The position numbers and the translations under genes were made by a program. A stretch of 64,000 nt of DNA from Erythrobacter oryzae (GTDB lineage Bacteria; Pseudomonadota; Alphaproteobacteria; Sphingomonadales; Sphingomonadaceae), in NCBI RefSeq assembly GCF_030271515.1, contig NZ_JASCXI010000004.1, positions 248,001 through 312,000 of the forward strand. Reading direction: 5' to 3'. Shown here in pieces: positions 46,269 to 54,509 of the stretch. A model generated the notes under the pieces. The model was not told the DNA's origin. It did not search any database and saw only the letters and a list, made by a program, of their open reading frames with translations. The number at the start of each line of letters is the position of its first letter. Positions within the stretch are counted from its first letter, which is position 1.

Positions 46269-47090
46269 TTAGCGGCGGTAGTAGTCCTCGGTGTTGAGGA
46301 AGGCGCGCTGCCCTTCTGGCGTGGCATTGCGCACGGGGTCTTCGTCTGTGGCGATGGGCCCGCGCCACGCGGTGAGGCGTAGCGGGGTCGAGGCATATTC
46401 GGGGCGCGGGTCGAGGACGTGGGGGCAGTTGGCGATCACCACGATCACGTCCATTTCGGCGCGCAGCAGCACTTCGCGGCCCGGCTCGAAGGGCCCGACC
46501 AGCGGCGTGATGCCGCCGTCAGCCTCGATCCGCGTGCCCTTGAACAGGTTCACCGCCGGGTGGACATCGCGGCGGGTGAGGCCGTGCTTCGCCGCGCCGA
46601 GGATCAGCCGGTCACGCCCGTTGGGATAGGCGCCCGAATTACGGCCTTCCCCGTATTTCCGAAGGTTACCACCCGCATTTGAGACGCCGCAAAAGGTGTC
46701 ATGCGTCCCCGCGCCGTCCGCGAGGATGCTCATCAGCACCCGGCCCATGTCCGACAGCAGCAGCTTGCCCTCGCCCAGATAGGCGTTCCACTGGACCTTG
46801 ACTGTGTCGGCGACGTTCAGCCGCTCGGTCGGCATTTCGGCGTTGAAGATGTTGAGCGACGCGCAGGCATCTCCCGCTTTGTCGATCAGCCGCAGCCGCG
46901 TGCCGCGCGCGAGCCTGCGCGAAGTATAGCCGCCGGGGGCGACGGTCTCTTCCCACACGAGGTCGGCGGCGGCGATGCCGTCAGGCAAGTCGCTGGCGAC
47001 CGGGGGGAGGATCGGCATGGTCTCGACCCGCGTGCCGCCTTGCGCGCGGGCGTGTTCGCGAGCGGCCTTGGGATCGGCGGTTCCGCTCAT
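46269..47090 (-). CDS. Urea-carboxylase-associated protein 1 (carboxyguanidine deiminase subunit)
   Basis: The 273-residue protein is related to UAAP2 and belongs to the UAAP1 family. Blocks seen are RLRLIDKAGDACASLNIFNA, THDTFCGVSNAGGNLRKYGE, HPAVNLFKG and the shared C-terminal motif LLRAEMDVIVVIANCPHVLDPRPEYASTPLR-like sequence. It should pair with UAAP2 to deiminate carboxyguanidine to allophanate. The ATG at 47088-47090 overlaps the regulator stop by four bases. Confidence 0.92.
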   Translation of the reverse strand: MSGTADPKAAREHARAQGGTRVETMPILPPVASDLPDGIAAADLVWEETVAPGGYTSRRLARGTRLRLIDKAGDACASLNIFNAEMPTERLNVADTVKVQWNAYLGEGKLLLSDMGRVLMSILADGAGTHDTFCGVSNAGGNLRKYGEGRNSGAYPNGRDRLILGAAKHGLTRRDVHPAVNLFKGTRIEADGGITPLVGPFEPGREVLLRAEMDVIVVIANCPHVLDPRPEYASTPLRLTAWRGPIATDEDPVRNATPEGQRAFLNTEDYYRR

Positions 47091-47563
47091 TCGGCGGCCT
47101 CCTTCGTGGGAAGCGCGTCCTGTTCGTGCAGCGGCGGGAGCAGCGCGGTGGTGGTCACCAGCTGCAATTGCTGGACGCCCCGGATCGCCCGCAGCGCATC
47201 GCACAGCTGCTTCAGCCGCACCGCCGGGCCCTGCACCAGCAGCACCTCGAGCGACTGGTCTTCCTCGAGGAAGACATGCTGCGAGGAGATCACTTCCTTG
47301 AGGTAGGCGGTCTGCGTTTCCGCCAGTTGCTGGCGCACCCGCCCGCCCCCGCCCTGGTAGACGATAGTCACCGTGCCCGCGAGCGTCTCGTCCGGCCGCG
47401 TCAGCGCCTCGTGCTCGGCGAGCGCGTGGCGGATCAGTTCGGCGATCAGCTGCGAGCGAGACGGGAGCCCGCGCTCTTCCACCATCATGTCGAGCTGGCG
47501 GAACAGGTTCGCCGGCAGGCTCATGGAGAGGCGGGCAAGACCAGTGGGTTCGGGGGAGCTCAT
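47087..47563 (-). CDS. NikR-like ribbon-helix-helix regulator with altered metal site
   Basis: The 158-residue protein has a ribbon-helix-helix DNA-binding start (LARLSMSLPANLFRQLDMMV) and a C-terminal ACT-like domain as in NikR. Of the four nickel ligands of E. coli NikR, only His87 is kept (His96 here). His76 is Thr85, His89 is Phe98 and Cys95 is Ser104. It therefore probably senses something other than nickel. Twin dyads of NikR-like geometry lie upstream of this gene and upstream of the transporter operon, which suggests it controls both. Confidence 0.88.
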   Translation of the reverse strand: MSSPEPTGLARLSMSLPANLFRQLDMMVEERGLPSRSQLIAELIRHALAEHEALTRPDETLAGTVTIVYQGGGGRVRQQLAETQTAYLKEVISSQHVFLEEDQSLEVLLVQGPAVRLKQLCDALRAIRGVQQLQLVTTTALLPPLHEQDALPTKEAAE

Positions 47564-47575
47564 GTGACCGGCATC

Positions 47576-48373
47576 TCAATTATTACCTATCGTGTCAATC
47601 GTAATACCGGAGGTTTGTTCAATCTCCGCCATCCCCGGCTCCGCATGTACTTGCTGAACTTTGCGGGTCAGTTCGAGGTCGTAGACCACCCCCGCCCCGT
47701 AGCGCTGCGGCGCGTGCGGATCGTGGCGGCGCTTGTCCAGGGTGAGCACCCGCGTGCCCAGCCCGAAGGCCTCCTTGATGTCATGGGTGACCATGATGAT
47801 GGTGAGCCCGTGCTCGCGCCACAGCCGGGTGATGAGCCCGTGCATGTCGCCCCGGATACCGGGATCGAGCGCGCCGAAGGGCTCGTCCAAGAGCAGGATG
47901 CGGGGCCGCTTGATGAGGGCCTGCGCGATGGCGAGGCGCTGCTGCATCCCGCCCGACATCTGCGCGGGGTAGAGATGGCGGCTGTCGGCAAGGCCCACCT
48001 GCTCGAGCATCGCCTCGGCCTCGGCCACCGCCGCCCGGCGCGCGCTGCCGAACAGGCGCGCGGTGAAGGGCGAGGCGGCGAATTCCACGCCCAGCAACAC
48101 ATTGCCCAGCACCGTCAGATGCGGGAACACCGAGTAGCGCTGGAACACCACTCCGCGGTCCGGCCCACATTCGGTGGGAAGTGGCGCGCCGTCCAAGGAG
48201 ATGCTCCCGCGCGTCGGCTTTTCCTGCCCGAGGATCACGCGCAAGAGGCTGCTCTTGCCCGCCCCCGATGGCCCGATGATCGAGACGAAGCTCTTCTCGG
48301 CAATCTCGAGCGAGATGCGTTCGAGCACCACCTTCTCGCCATACTCGACCCAGAGGTTTTTCAGGCTCAGCAT
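47576..48373 (-). CDS. ABC transporter ATPase (guanidine/urea-associated)
   Basis: The 265-residue ATPase has Walker A GPSGAGKSSLLRV, Q-loop region VVFQRYSVFPHL, signature MSGGMQQRLAIAQAL, Walker B ILLLDEPFGALDP and H-loop MVTHDIKEA. It is of the nitrate/sulfonate/taurine type. It works with the permease (three bases away) and the lipoprotein binding protein. Its last codons contain the second copy of the operator dyad. Confidence 0.95.
   Translation of the reverse strand: MLSLKNLWVEYGEKVVLERISLEIAEKSFVSIIGPSGAGKSSLLRVILGQEKPTRGSISLDGAPLPTECGPDRGVVFQRYSVFPHLTVLGNVLLGVEFAASPFTARLFGSARRAAVAEAEAMLEQVGLADSRHLYPAQMSGGMQQRLAIAQALIKRPRILLLDEPFGALDPGIRGDMHGLITRLWREHGLTIIMVTHDIKEAFGLGTRVLTLDKRRHDPHAPQRYGAGVVYDLELTRKVQQVHAEPGMAEIEQTSGITIDTIGNN
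47581..47606. promoter_or_regulatory. Predicted operator TATTAC-N14-GTAATA (copy 2)
   Basis: TATTAC (47581-47586) and GTAATA (47601-47606) form a perfect dyad with a 14-base spacer. It lies within the last codons of the ABC ATPase gene and 17 bases ahead of the NikR-like start. The same arms and spacing occur at 50349-50374. Six-base arms separated by 14 bases resemble NikR operators (GTATGA-N16-TCATAC). Confidence 0.7.
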
Positions 48374-48376
48374 GGT

Positions 48377-49192
48377 TCAGCGCGCCCCCAGATAGGCCCA
48401 GCCGAACAGGCGGCGGCTGCCGAAGGTGAGCGCGAGGTCCATCAGCACCGCGAGCAATGCGATCCATGCGACATAGGGGATGATCACGTCCATCGCGAGA
48501 TAGCGGCGCACGAGGAAGATGCGGTAGCCGAGGCCGACATCGGCGGCGATCGCCTCGGCCGAGATCAGGAACACCCATGCCGGGCCGAGTGAGAGGCGCA
48601 GAGCCTCGAACAGGCGGGGCAGCGCCTGAGGCAGCGCGACGCGCAGGATCACGCCCCAGGAATTGGCGCCGAGCGTGAGCGCCTTGACCACCTGCTCGCG
48701 CGGCAAAGCGCCGATATGCCCGGCCACATCGCGCATCATGAAGGGCGCGACGCCGATGACGATCAGCGCCACCTTGGCGGTCTCCCCGAGGCCGAAGACG
48801 ATGAAGAGGATGGGGAGGAGCGCGATCGGCGGGATCACCGCGATGCCGGTAACCAACGGGCCGAGCGTGCTGCGGACCGGCGGCAGAGCGCCGAGGGCAA
48901 GGCCGACCAGCAGCGCGGAGAGAGTCGCGATCCCCAGCCCTGCGCCTAGCCGCCACAGGCTCGCGACGGTATCGGCCCAGAACAGGTATTGGCCCGAGAG
49001 CTGGTCGGGCTCGAACAGCAGCCCCGCCATCGCCGCCGCCATCGCGCCGGGCAGCGGCAGGATCTTGTCGGCGGGGTTGTCGGCATGGCGCGCGGCGGCG
49101 GCGACAACATAGCCCAGCGCCAGCACCAGCAGCGGCGCGGCACCGAGCAGCAGCGCGCCCCGGCGGGTCGGCTGTGCCGTTACCCAGCGCAT
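48377..49192 (-). CDS. ABC transporter permease (guanidine/urea-associated)
   Basis: The 271-residue membrane protein has about six hydrophobic segments. The cytoplasmic EAA-type loop reads EQVVKALTLGANSWGVILRVALPQALPRLFEALR-like sequence, typical of SsuC/TauC-type permeases. It lies four bases from the binding-protein gene and three from the ATPase gene. Confidence 0.94.
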   Translation of the reverse strand: MRWVTAQPTRRGALLLGAAPLLVLALGYVVAAAARHADNPADKILPLPGAMAAAMAGLLFEPDQLSGQYLFWADTVASLWRLGAGLGIATLSALLVGLALGALPPVRSTLGPLVTGIAVIPPIALLPILFIVFGLGETAKVALIVIGVAPFMMRDVAGHIGALPREQVVKALTLGANSWGVILRVALPQALPRLFEALRLSLGPAWVFLISAEAIAADVGLGYRIFLVRRYLAMDVIIPYVAWIALLAVLMDLALTFGSRRLFGWAYLGAR

Positions 49193-49196
49193 GGGG

Positions 49197-50285
49197 CTAG
49201 AGCTTTCCGTCCGCGGCCATCTGCATATAGGTCGGATCGAACCGCAAGGTGATCCGCGATGTGTCGCCCAAGGTCTTGCCGCCCGGGAATTCCATCCCGA
49301 CCGCGTCGGCCGAGGCCGCGCCCTGCCCGAACAGCCCTTGCGCGAAGCTGAAATCGCGCACGCGGGTCATGGTGGTGAGGAGGTCACCCGATTGCATCGC
49401 CGCGAGCGCCGCCTTGGGATCGGTATAGAGGAAGGTGGTCGAAAGCTGGCCCTCGAAGGCTTCCGGAGTGGTGCCCGCGAGCTTCGCCATCGCGGCGCGC
49501 GCGGCGGCGCCTTCGGCGTCCTGCTTTGCCATCAGCGCCATGGTCTCGAACCAGATCCCCGCCAGCGCCTTGCCGAGGTTGGGGTTGGCCTTGAGCGTGG
49601 CGGTATCGACCACCATCAGGTCGAGGATCTCGCCCGGAATATCGGCCGAGGTGAACACCGCCTTGGTGCCCGCGACGCCCTTCATGGTGGTGACCTGCGG
49701 GTTCCACGCCACGGCCGCGTTGACCTCGGGCGAGGCAAAGGCGGCGGCAATGTCGGCGTCGGAGGTGTTGACCGTCTTCACGTCGGTCAGCTTCATGCCG
49801 CTTGTCTCGAGCGCGCGGGCGAGCAGGTAGTGCGAGACCGACAGCTCGGCGAGGTAGACCTGCCGGCCCTTGATGCCCGCGACATTGTCCGCGCCCTTCA
49901 GGAGCACCGCATCATTGCCGTTGGAGTAGTCGCCGAGGATGATCGCGCTGGTATCCTTGCCGCCCGCGGCCGGAATGGTGAGCGCGTCCATGTTGGCGAC
50001 CGTCACCCCGTCGAGTTTGCCGGCGGTGTACTGGTTCACGCTCTCGATATAGTCGTTCACCTGCACGAACTTGATCGTGATGCCGTACTTGTCGCCCCAC
50101 TTCTTCACGATCCCGGCCTGTTCGGCATAGGGCCAGGGCATCCATCCGGCGTAGATCGACCAGCCGATGTTGAATTCGGTCTTGGGCGCGGCGGCCTCTT
50201 CCTCCCCGCCGGAACATGCTGTCACCAGCAGCGCGGCGAGGCCGAGGAGGAGGAAGCGGGCTGCCCGGGAGAGGTGGTGGAGCAT
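49197..50285 (-). CDS. ABC substrate-binding lipoprotein (urea-carboxylase region type)
   Basis: The 362-residue protein starts MLHHLSRAARFLLLGLAALL and has the lipobox VTAC, then an acidic linker. The mature part begins FNIGWSIYAGWMPWPYAEQAG and is of the SsuA/TauA-like fold; this version is typical of urea-carboxylase operons. The ligand may be guanidine, urea or a derivative. The ATG at 50283-50285 has GGGGA upstream. It is the first gene of the long operon and is preceded by an operator-like dyad. Confidence 0.9.
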   Translation of the reverse strand: MLHHLSRAARFLLLGLAALLVTACSGGEEEAAAPKTEFNIGWSIYAGWMPWPYAEQAGIVKKWGDKYGITIKFVQVNDYIESVNQYTAGKLDGVTVANMDALTIPAAGGKDTSAIILGDYSNGNDAVLLKGADNVAGIKGRQVYLAELSVSHYLLARALETSGMKLTDVKTVNTSDADIAAAFASPEVNAAVAWNPQVTTMKGVAGTKAVFTSADIPGEILDLMVVDTATLKANPNLGKALAGIWFETMALMAKQDAEGAAARAAMAKLAGTTPEAFEGQLSTTFLYTDPKAALAAMQSGDLLTTMTRVRDFSFAQGLFGQGAASADAVGMEFPGGKTLGDTSRITLRFDPTYMQMAADGKL

Positions 50286-50348
50286 GATTCGTCCCCTATG
50301 TTGCGCCTGCGAACATCCGCGCGTTTGGGGCGTTTGTCCACCATGAAT

Positions 50349-50374
50349 TATTACGATTGATTGGAAACGTAATA
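50349..50374. promoter_or_regulatory. Predicted operator TATTAC-N14-GTAATA (copy 1)
   Basis: TATTAC (50349-50354) and GTAATA (50369-50374) form a perfect dyad, with the arms extendable by one base (G/C) on the inner side. It lies 64 bases upstream of the binding-protein start and 94 bases upstream of the divergent propeller gene at 50468, so it could control both. It matches the copy at 47581-47606 in both arms and spacing. Confidence 0.7.
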
Positions 50375-50467
50375 TGGGTGAGATTGGTTCCACGATGGCA
50401 GGAATTGTGCCCTCCTGACGGGCGCGCTCCTCTCCCTCCCCTGCCCTCGCATGGAGGCCGATCAGTC

Positions 50468-51433
50468 ATGACAAAAGACGCCGCCCGCCCGCTCGCCGCC
50501 CTGCTCGCCGCGAGCCTTGCCACCGCAGCCTGCGCCGACGACGGCCCGCCGCCCAACGATGCGGTCGGGCCCGTGCCGGATCTCGCCGAGAACGCGATGA
50601 AGGTGCCCGGGTTTGCCGACTTCATGGCGATCGACGGGGATGCGGTGTGGGTCACCAATGACGGGCGGGTCGAGAAGTGGACGCCTGCGGGCCTCGCCGC
50701 CTCCACCCCCGTGCCGCGCCCCTGCGGTGCGATGACCACGGCGGCGGGATCGCTGTGGGTCGCCAATTGCAAGGACGGCGATGTCTACCGCATCAACCTC
50801 GCCACCGCGCAGGTCGAGGCGAAGATCGCGACTGGCCTCGGCAATCCCAAGGGCGAGACCAATGTCGTGTCGGGCGCGGGATCGGTGTGGGTGCCTTCGG
50901 ACCCCGCGGGCAAGGTCGCGCGGATCGACCCGGCGACCAACAAAGTGATCGCGACGATCCCGGTGACGGCGGAGACCTGGTATCTCGCCTTCGGCTTCGA
51001 CGCGGTGTGGGCGGTCAGCAGCGAGGGGTCTTCGCTCGAGCGGATCGATCCGGCCACCAACACCGTCACCGGCAAGGTCACGATGGGCAACACCCCGGGC
51101 TTCCTCGCGGCAGGCGAAGGCGCGGTGTGGGTACAGGAGCAGGGCGACGGCACGGTCGCCAAGGTCGATCCGGCGAAACTCGAAGTGCTTGGCCGCACCA
51201 AGATCGCGCCAAAGCTCAAGTGGGGCGATATCGACACCGGCGCAGGCGCGGTGTGGCTGCGCACCACCGAGGATCAGACGATGGTGGTGATCGACGCCGA
51301 GACGCTCAAGATCCGCGCCCGCATGGGGCCGAGCGTCGGCAGCGGCGCGCTGCGCTGGACGCCGAAGGGCGTGTGGACCTCGGCGCATGACAACCAGACG
51401 CTCTCGTGGTGGAGCCCGCCTGCGGCCGAATGA
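50468..51433 (+). CDS. Lipoprotein with seven-bladed beta-propeller
   Basis: The 321-residue protein has a lipoprotein-like signal (MTKDAARPLAALLAASLATA then AC). The mature part shows seven repeats with a hydrophobic-Trp core: DAVWVTN, GSLWVAN, GSVWVPS, DAVWAVS, GAVWVQE, GAVWLRT and KGVWTSA. Together with RIDPATNKV-type linkers this is a seven-bladed YVTN/Vgb-like propeller. Function is unknown. It is divergent from the transporter operon and shares its operator region, which hints at a link to guanidine uptake. Confidence 0.85.
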   Translation: MTKDAARPLAALLAASLATAACADDGPPPNDAVGPVPDLAENAMKVPGFADFMAIDGDAVWVTNDGRVEKWTPAGLAASTPVPRPCGAMTTAAGSLWVANCKDGDVYRINLATAQVEAKIATGLGNPKGETNVVSGAGSVWVPSDPAGKVARIDPATNKVIATIPVTAETWYLAFGFDAVWAVSSEGSSLERIDPATNTVTGKVTMGNTPGFLAAGEGAVWVQEQGDGTVAKVDPAKLEVLGRTKIAPKLKWGDIDTGAGAVWLRTTEDQTMVVIDAETLKIRARMGPSVGSGALRWTPKGVWTSAHDNQTLSWWSPPAAE

Positions 51434-51438
51434 TATAA

Positions 51439-51478
51439 GAAAGCGCGCGGGGCGGGTCGCAGAACCCCGCGCGCTTTC
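51439..51478. terminator. Bidirectional 14-bp terminator stem-loop
   Basis: GAAAGCGCGCGGGG (51439-51452) pairs perfectly with CCCCGCGCGCTTTC (51465-51478) around a 12-base loop. It lies between the convergent propeller and TonB-receptor genes and probably ends transcription from both sides. Downstream on the plus strand is CCGTCTTCTGTCTTC, moderately T-rich. Confidence 0.8.
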
Positions 51479-51520
51479 CCGTCTTCTGTCTTCGTGTCGT
51501 TGACCCGAAGGGCCCGAAGA

Positions 51521-54055
51521 TCAGAACTTGTAACCCAGCTCCACCCCGAAGCGCTGGCGTCCACCCAGCGAGATGAACGAGCCGCCGAATTCGACCGCGG
51601 TGATGACCTCGTTCAGATACTTCTCGTTGAACAGGTTCTCGGCATAGGCGGTGACCGACCAGTTCTGCCCCTCGACCCCGATACGCAGGTCCATCACCCC
51701 GAAGGTATCACGCTGCGAGACCGAGTAGTCGGCATCGCCCACGAAGGCCGGCAGGCCCAGCGCCGAGCCGGGCAGCAGCCCGCTGAACAGCGTCGGGTTG
51801 GTGTCGTCCTGCAGAGTGTGGAACCAGGTCGGCCCGGTGATGCGGTAATCGGCACGGGTGACGAAATCGATGCTGTCCGTCACCGGCAGATCGACCTGCG
51901 TGCCGAGGTTGATCGTGTAATCGGCGGTGTAGGGCGACTTGTTGCCCACGGTCACCGGACGCGAGGCATTGGCCTTGATCTCGCTCTCGGTGACGTTGCC
52001 CGAACCGTAGATCGTCCAGCCCTTGATCGGCTCGACCGTCAGGTTGAGCTCGGCCCCGTAGACCTCGACCTCGTCGATGTTCGAGACCACGCGCAGGAGG
52101 CCGAAGCCGCCGACGAAGAACTCGAAGAACTGCATGTCGTCGATCGTGGTGTAGTAGCCCGCAAGGTCGAAGGTGACCACGCCGTCCAGCGCACTGCCCT
52201 TGATCCCCGCCTCGAAAGCGCTCGACTTTTCCTTGCGGTACTGGTCGTCGATCTGGACGTTGGTGCCGATGAACTGGTTGAACGCCTGGTCGACGATCGC
52301 GGCGGCACCCTGGTTGTTGAAGCCGCCCGATTTGAAGCCGATGCCCCAGTTGCCGTAGAGGTTGATATCGGGCGTCAGTTCGTAGCGCAGCGAGATCTTG
52401 GGCTGGAACTGGCGGAACGTTTCCGACTGCGGCCCGATCGGCTGGACGACGCCACCCACCACCGCCTGGCCCGGGTTGATCGGCCCGCCGGTGAAGGGAT
52501 CGCGCACCGCCGGCACGAGGCTCGCGACCCGGCGATCCTCGATATCGTAGCGTCCGGCGACGGTCACGTTGAGGCGATCGGTGATATCCCCTTCGACCGA
52601 GGCGAAGGCTGCGTAGACATCGGTCTTGAAGGCATCATTGTAGAGCTGCGTCGTCGGGTTGCTGGTGCCCGGCGCATTGTAGAGCCGGCGGATGACCCCC
52701 TGCCCGAGATCCGCGCCGAGGCTCACCCCCACCTCGCGGTCGATGTGGAGGTAATAGGCGCCCACCTGCCAGCCCCACGGCCCGTCGCCGTTGGAGGCGA
52801 GGCGGATTTCACCGCTGATGTCCTTCTGGTTGCGGATCTGGAACTGGGTGCCGTCGCAGGTCGTCGGGCTATAGGGCCCGAAGGTCGATCCGCTGGCGGG
52901 GTTGAAGATGAAGGGGACCGGGCTGGTGCCGATGAAGGTCGGCGCGTTGAGCGGGAAGCCGGCGAGCGCGGTGGTCGAAGCCGCGCAGGCATTGGCCGCC
53001 GCGACCGAGGCCGGGGTCGCGCCCGGGAAGGTGAAGCGCGCGAAGTCGGCCGAGGTGCCGTCGGCGGTGAGCGACTGCTCGACATCGCTGTAGAGCACCC
53101 ATGCGGTCAGCGTTGCGCTCTCGAACTTGTGCTCGACCTTGCCCGAGATCTCGACGGTGGTCTGGTCGTTGGTCGGACGGATGTTCGAATAGAAGCCGAA
53201 GGGATGCTGGTTCACATCCTCGAAGAAGGCCGGATCGACGCCCGCGAAGTTGGGCAGGTGGAAGGCCGCGTTGAAGTTGATCGAGGCGCCGGTGAGGTCG
53301 GCATAGCGCGCCTTCACGTCGATCTCGGTATCGGGGCCGACTTGGGCGACGAAGCGCCCGTCGACGCCCCACACAGTCTGGTCGTCGATGGTCTTCGAAT
53401 TGCCGAGGAAGCGGTTGCGGAAGAAGCCGTCGGTGGTGGAGTAGTTGGCCGACAGCACCAGCCCTGCGCTGTCACCCACCGGGGTCGAGATAAAGCCGTT
53501 GGCGAGATAGGTGTTGTCCTGCGCCGCGCGCACCAGCACCCCGCCCTCCAGCGTGTCGCCGGGCTTCAGCGTCTGGAGCACGATCGCGCCCGCGGCCGCG
53601 TTGCGGCCATAGAGCGCGCCCTGCGGGCCTTTCAGGATTTCGACCTGCCGCAGCGTGCCCTGGTTCTGGTTCAGCTGCGCGGTGTTGGTCTTGAGGATCC
53701 CGTCGACCACCAGCGCGACCGAGCTTTCCGCGTCGCGCGCGCCGTTGATGCCGCGGATGTTGATCTGGGTATCGCCCGCTTCGGCCGTGCCGGTGACGAT
53801 GGTGACACCCGGGGTCAGCTGGACGAAGTCATCCGCGCGCTGCACGCCCGATTTGGCAAGCGTCTCGGCGGTGAGCACGGTGACCGATGCGGGCACGTCG
53901 GCGAGCGTTTCCGACTGGCGGCGCGCGGTGACGATGATCGCGCCCTCCTCTTCGGCCGCAGGCGCGGCGTCGGGGGCCTCTTGCGCGATGGCGGGCGCGG
54001 ACAGGGCAATGGCGCCAAGAGCCGCGCCGGAGGCAAGAACGAGACGAATATTCAT
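51521..54055 (-). CDS. TonB-dependent outer-membrane receptor
   Basis: The 844-residue protein has a signal peptide (MNIRLVLASGAALGAIALSA...) and a TonB box-like EEEGAIIVTARRQSE. A plug domain follows (INIRGINGARD, LVVDGILKT, VEILKGPQGALYGRNAAAGAI), then a 22-strand-type barrel ending in ELGYKF with a terminal Phe. It should import a substrate for the catabolic genes beside it. It follows the NTF2-like genes by 43 bases and is probably the last gene of the racemase-NTF2-NTF2-receptor operon. Confidence 0.95.
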   Translation of the reverse strand: MNIRLVLASGAALGAIALSAPAIAQEAPDAAPAAEEEGAIIVTARRQSETLADVPASVTVLTAETLAKSGVQRADDFVQLTPGVTIVTGTAEAGDTQINIRGINGARDAESSVALVVDGILKTNTAQLNQNQGTLRQVEILKGPQGALYGRNAAAGAIVLQTLKPGDTLEGGVLVRAAQDNTYLANGFISTPVGDSAGLVLSANYSTTDGFFRNRFLGNSKTIDDQTVWGVDGRFVAQVGPDTEIDVKARYADLTGASINFNAAFHLPNFAGVDPAFFEDVNQHPFGFYSNIRPTNDQTTVEISGKVEHKFESATLTAWVLYSDVEQSLTADGTSADFARFTFPGATPASVAAANACAASTTALAGFPLNAPTFIGTSPVPFIFNPASGSTFGPYSPTTCDGTQFQIRNQKDISGEIRLASNGDGPWGWQVGAYYLHIDREVGVSLGADLGQGVIRRLYNAPGTSNPTTQLYNDAFKTDVYAAFASVEGDITDRLNVTVAGRYDIEDRRVASLVPAVRDPFTGGPINPGQAVVGGVVQPIGPQSETFRQFQPKISLRYELTPDINLYGNWGIGFKSGGFNNQGAAAIVDQAFNQFIGTNVQIDDQYRKEKSSAFEAGIKGSALDGVVTFDLAGYYTTIDDMQFFEFFVGGFGLLRVVSNIDEVEVYGAELNLTVEPIKGWTIYGSGNVTESEIKANASRPVTVGNKSPYTADYTINLGTQVDLPVTDSIDFVTRADYRITGPTWFHTLQDDTNPTLFSGLLPGSALGLPAFVGDADYSVSQRDTFGVMDLRIGVEGQNWSVTAYAENLFNEKYLNEVITAVEFGGSFISLGGRQRFGVELGYKF

Positions 54056-54098
54056 AAGGCGGCTCTCCTGAGAGGGATCGAGAGGAAAGAGGCAGGGA

Positions 54099-54509
54099 TC
54101 AGACGAGCGGATTGGCCCCGCTCATGTAGACGTAGACTTCCTGGAACTTCGGGCCGTCCGCTCCGGGGCGGAAACGCCAGAAATTGGTGTTGTAGAGCAG
54201 CGTCACGCCGCCCTCGTGATCGTGGAGCTCGGCGGTGAAGCAGGCGGTGATGCGCCCGTTCGCCTCGTCCACGGTGCAAGTGAAATCGCGGTGGATGATG
54301 GTTTTGTAGGCGGCGAAGAAATCCTCGAACATGCGGCGGATTTCGGCCTTGCCCGAATGGCGCGTGAAGGCGGTCTGGACGCAGAACAGCGCGGTATCGT
54401 GGAAGCAATCGAGCGTCGCCTCGAGGTCCTTGGCGTCGACGCGGGCGAAATACTTGTTGAGCGCGAAATCGATGAGGTCGGCGCGACTCAGGGTGGGTTC
54501 GTACTGCAT
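54099..54509 (-). CDS. NTF2-like (SnoaL-type) protein, second of a pair
   Basis: The 136-residue protein has the NTF2-like alpha+beta cone: an N-terminal helix with ALNKYFARVDAKDLEATLDCFHDTA, then a beta sheet ending in EVYVYMSGANPL. The fold is used by dehydratases, isomerases and dioxygenase beta-subunits, so the activity is open. It shares the C-terminal motif VYVYMSGxN with the upstream paralogue, and the genes overlap by one base, so they may form a heteromer. Confidence 0.85.
   Translation of the reverse strand: MQYEPTLSRADLIDFALNKYFARVDAKDLEATLDCFHDTALFCVQTAFTRHSGKAEIRRMFEDFFAAYKTIIHRDFTCTVDEANGRITACFTAELHDHEGGVTLLYNTNFWRFRPGADGPKFQEVYVYMSGANPLV

Noticed and set aside
50286..50467. 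Possible guanidine-I (ykkC) riboswitch ahead of the transporter operon
   Set aside because: I read the leader on the minus strand and did not find the conserved ykkC core; the dyad is the only clear signal. A covariance search would settle this.
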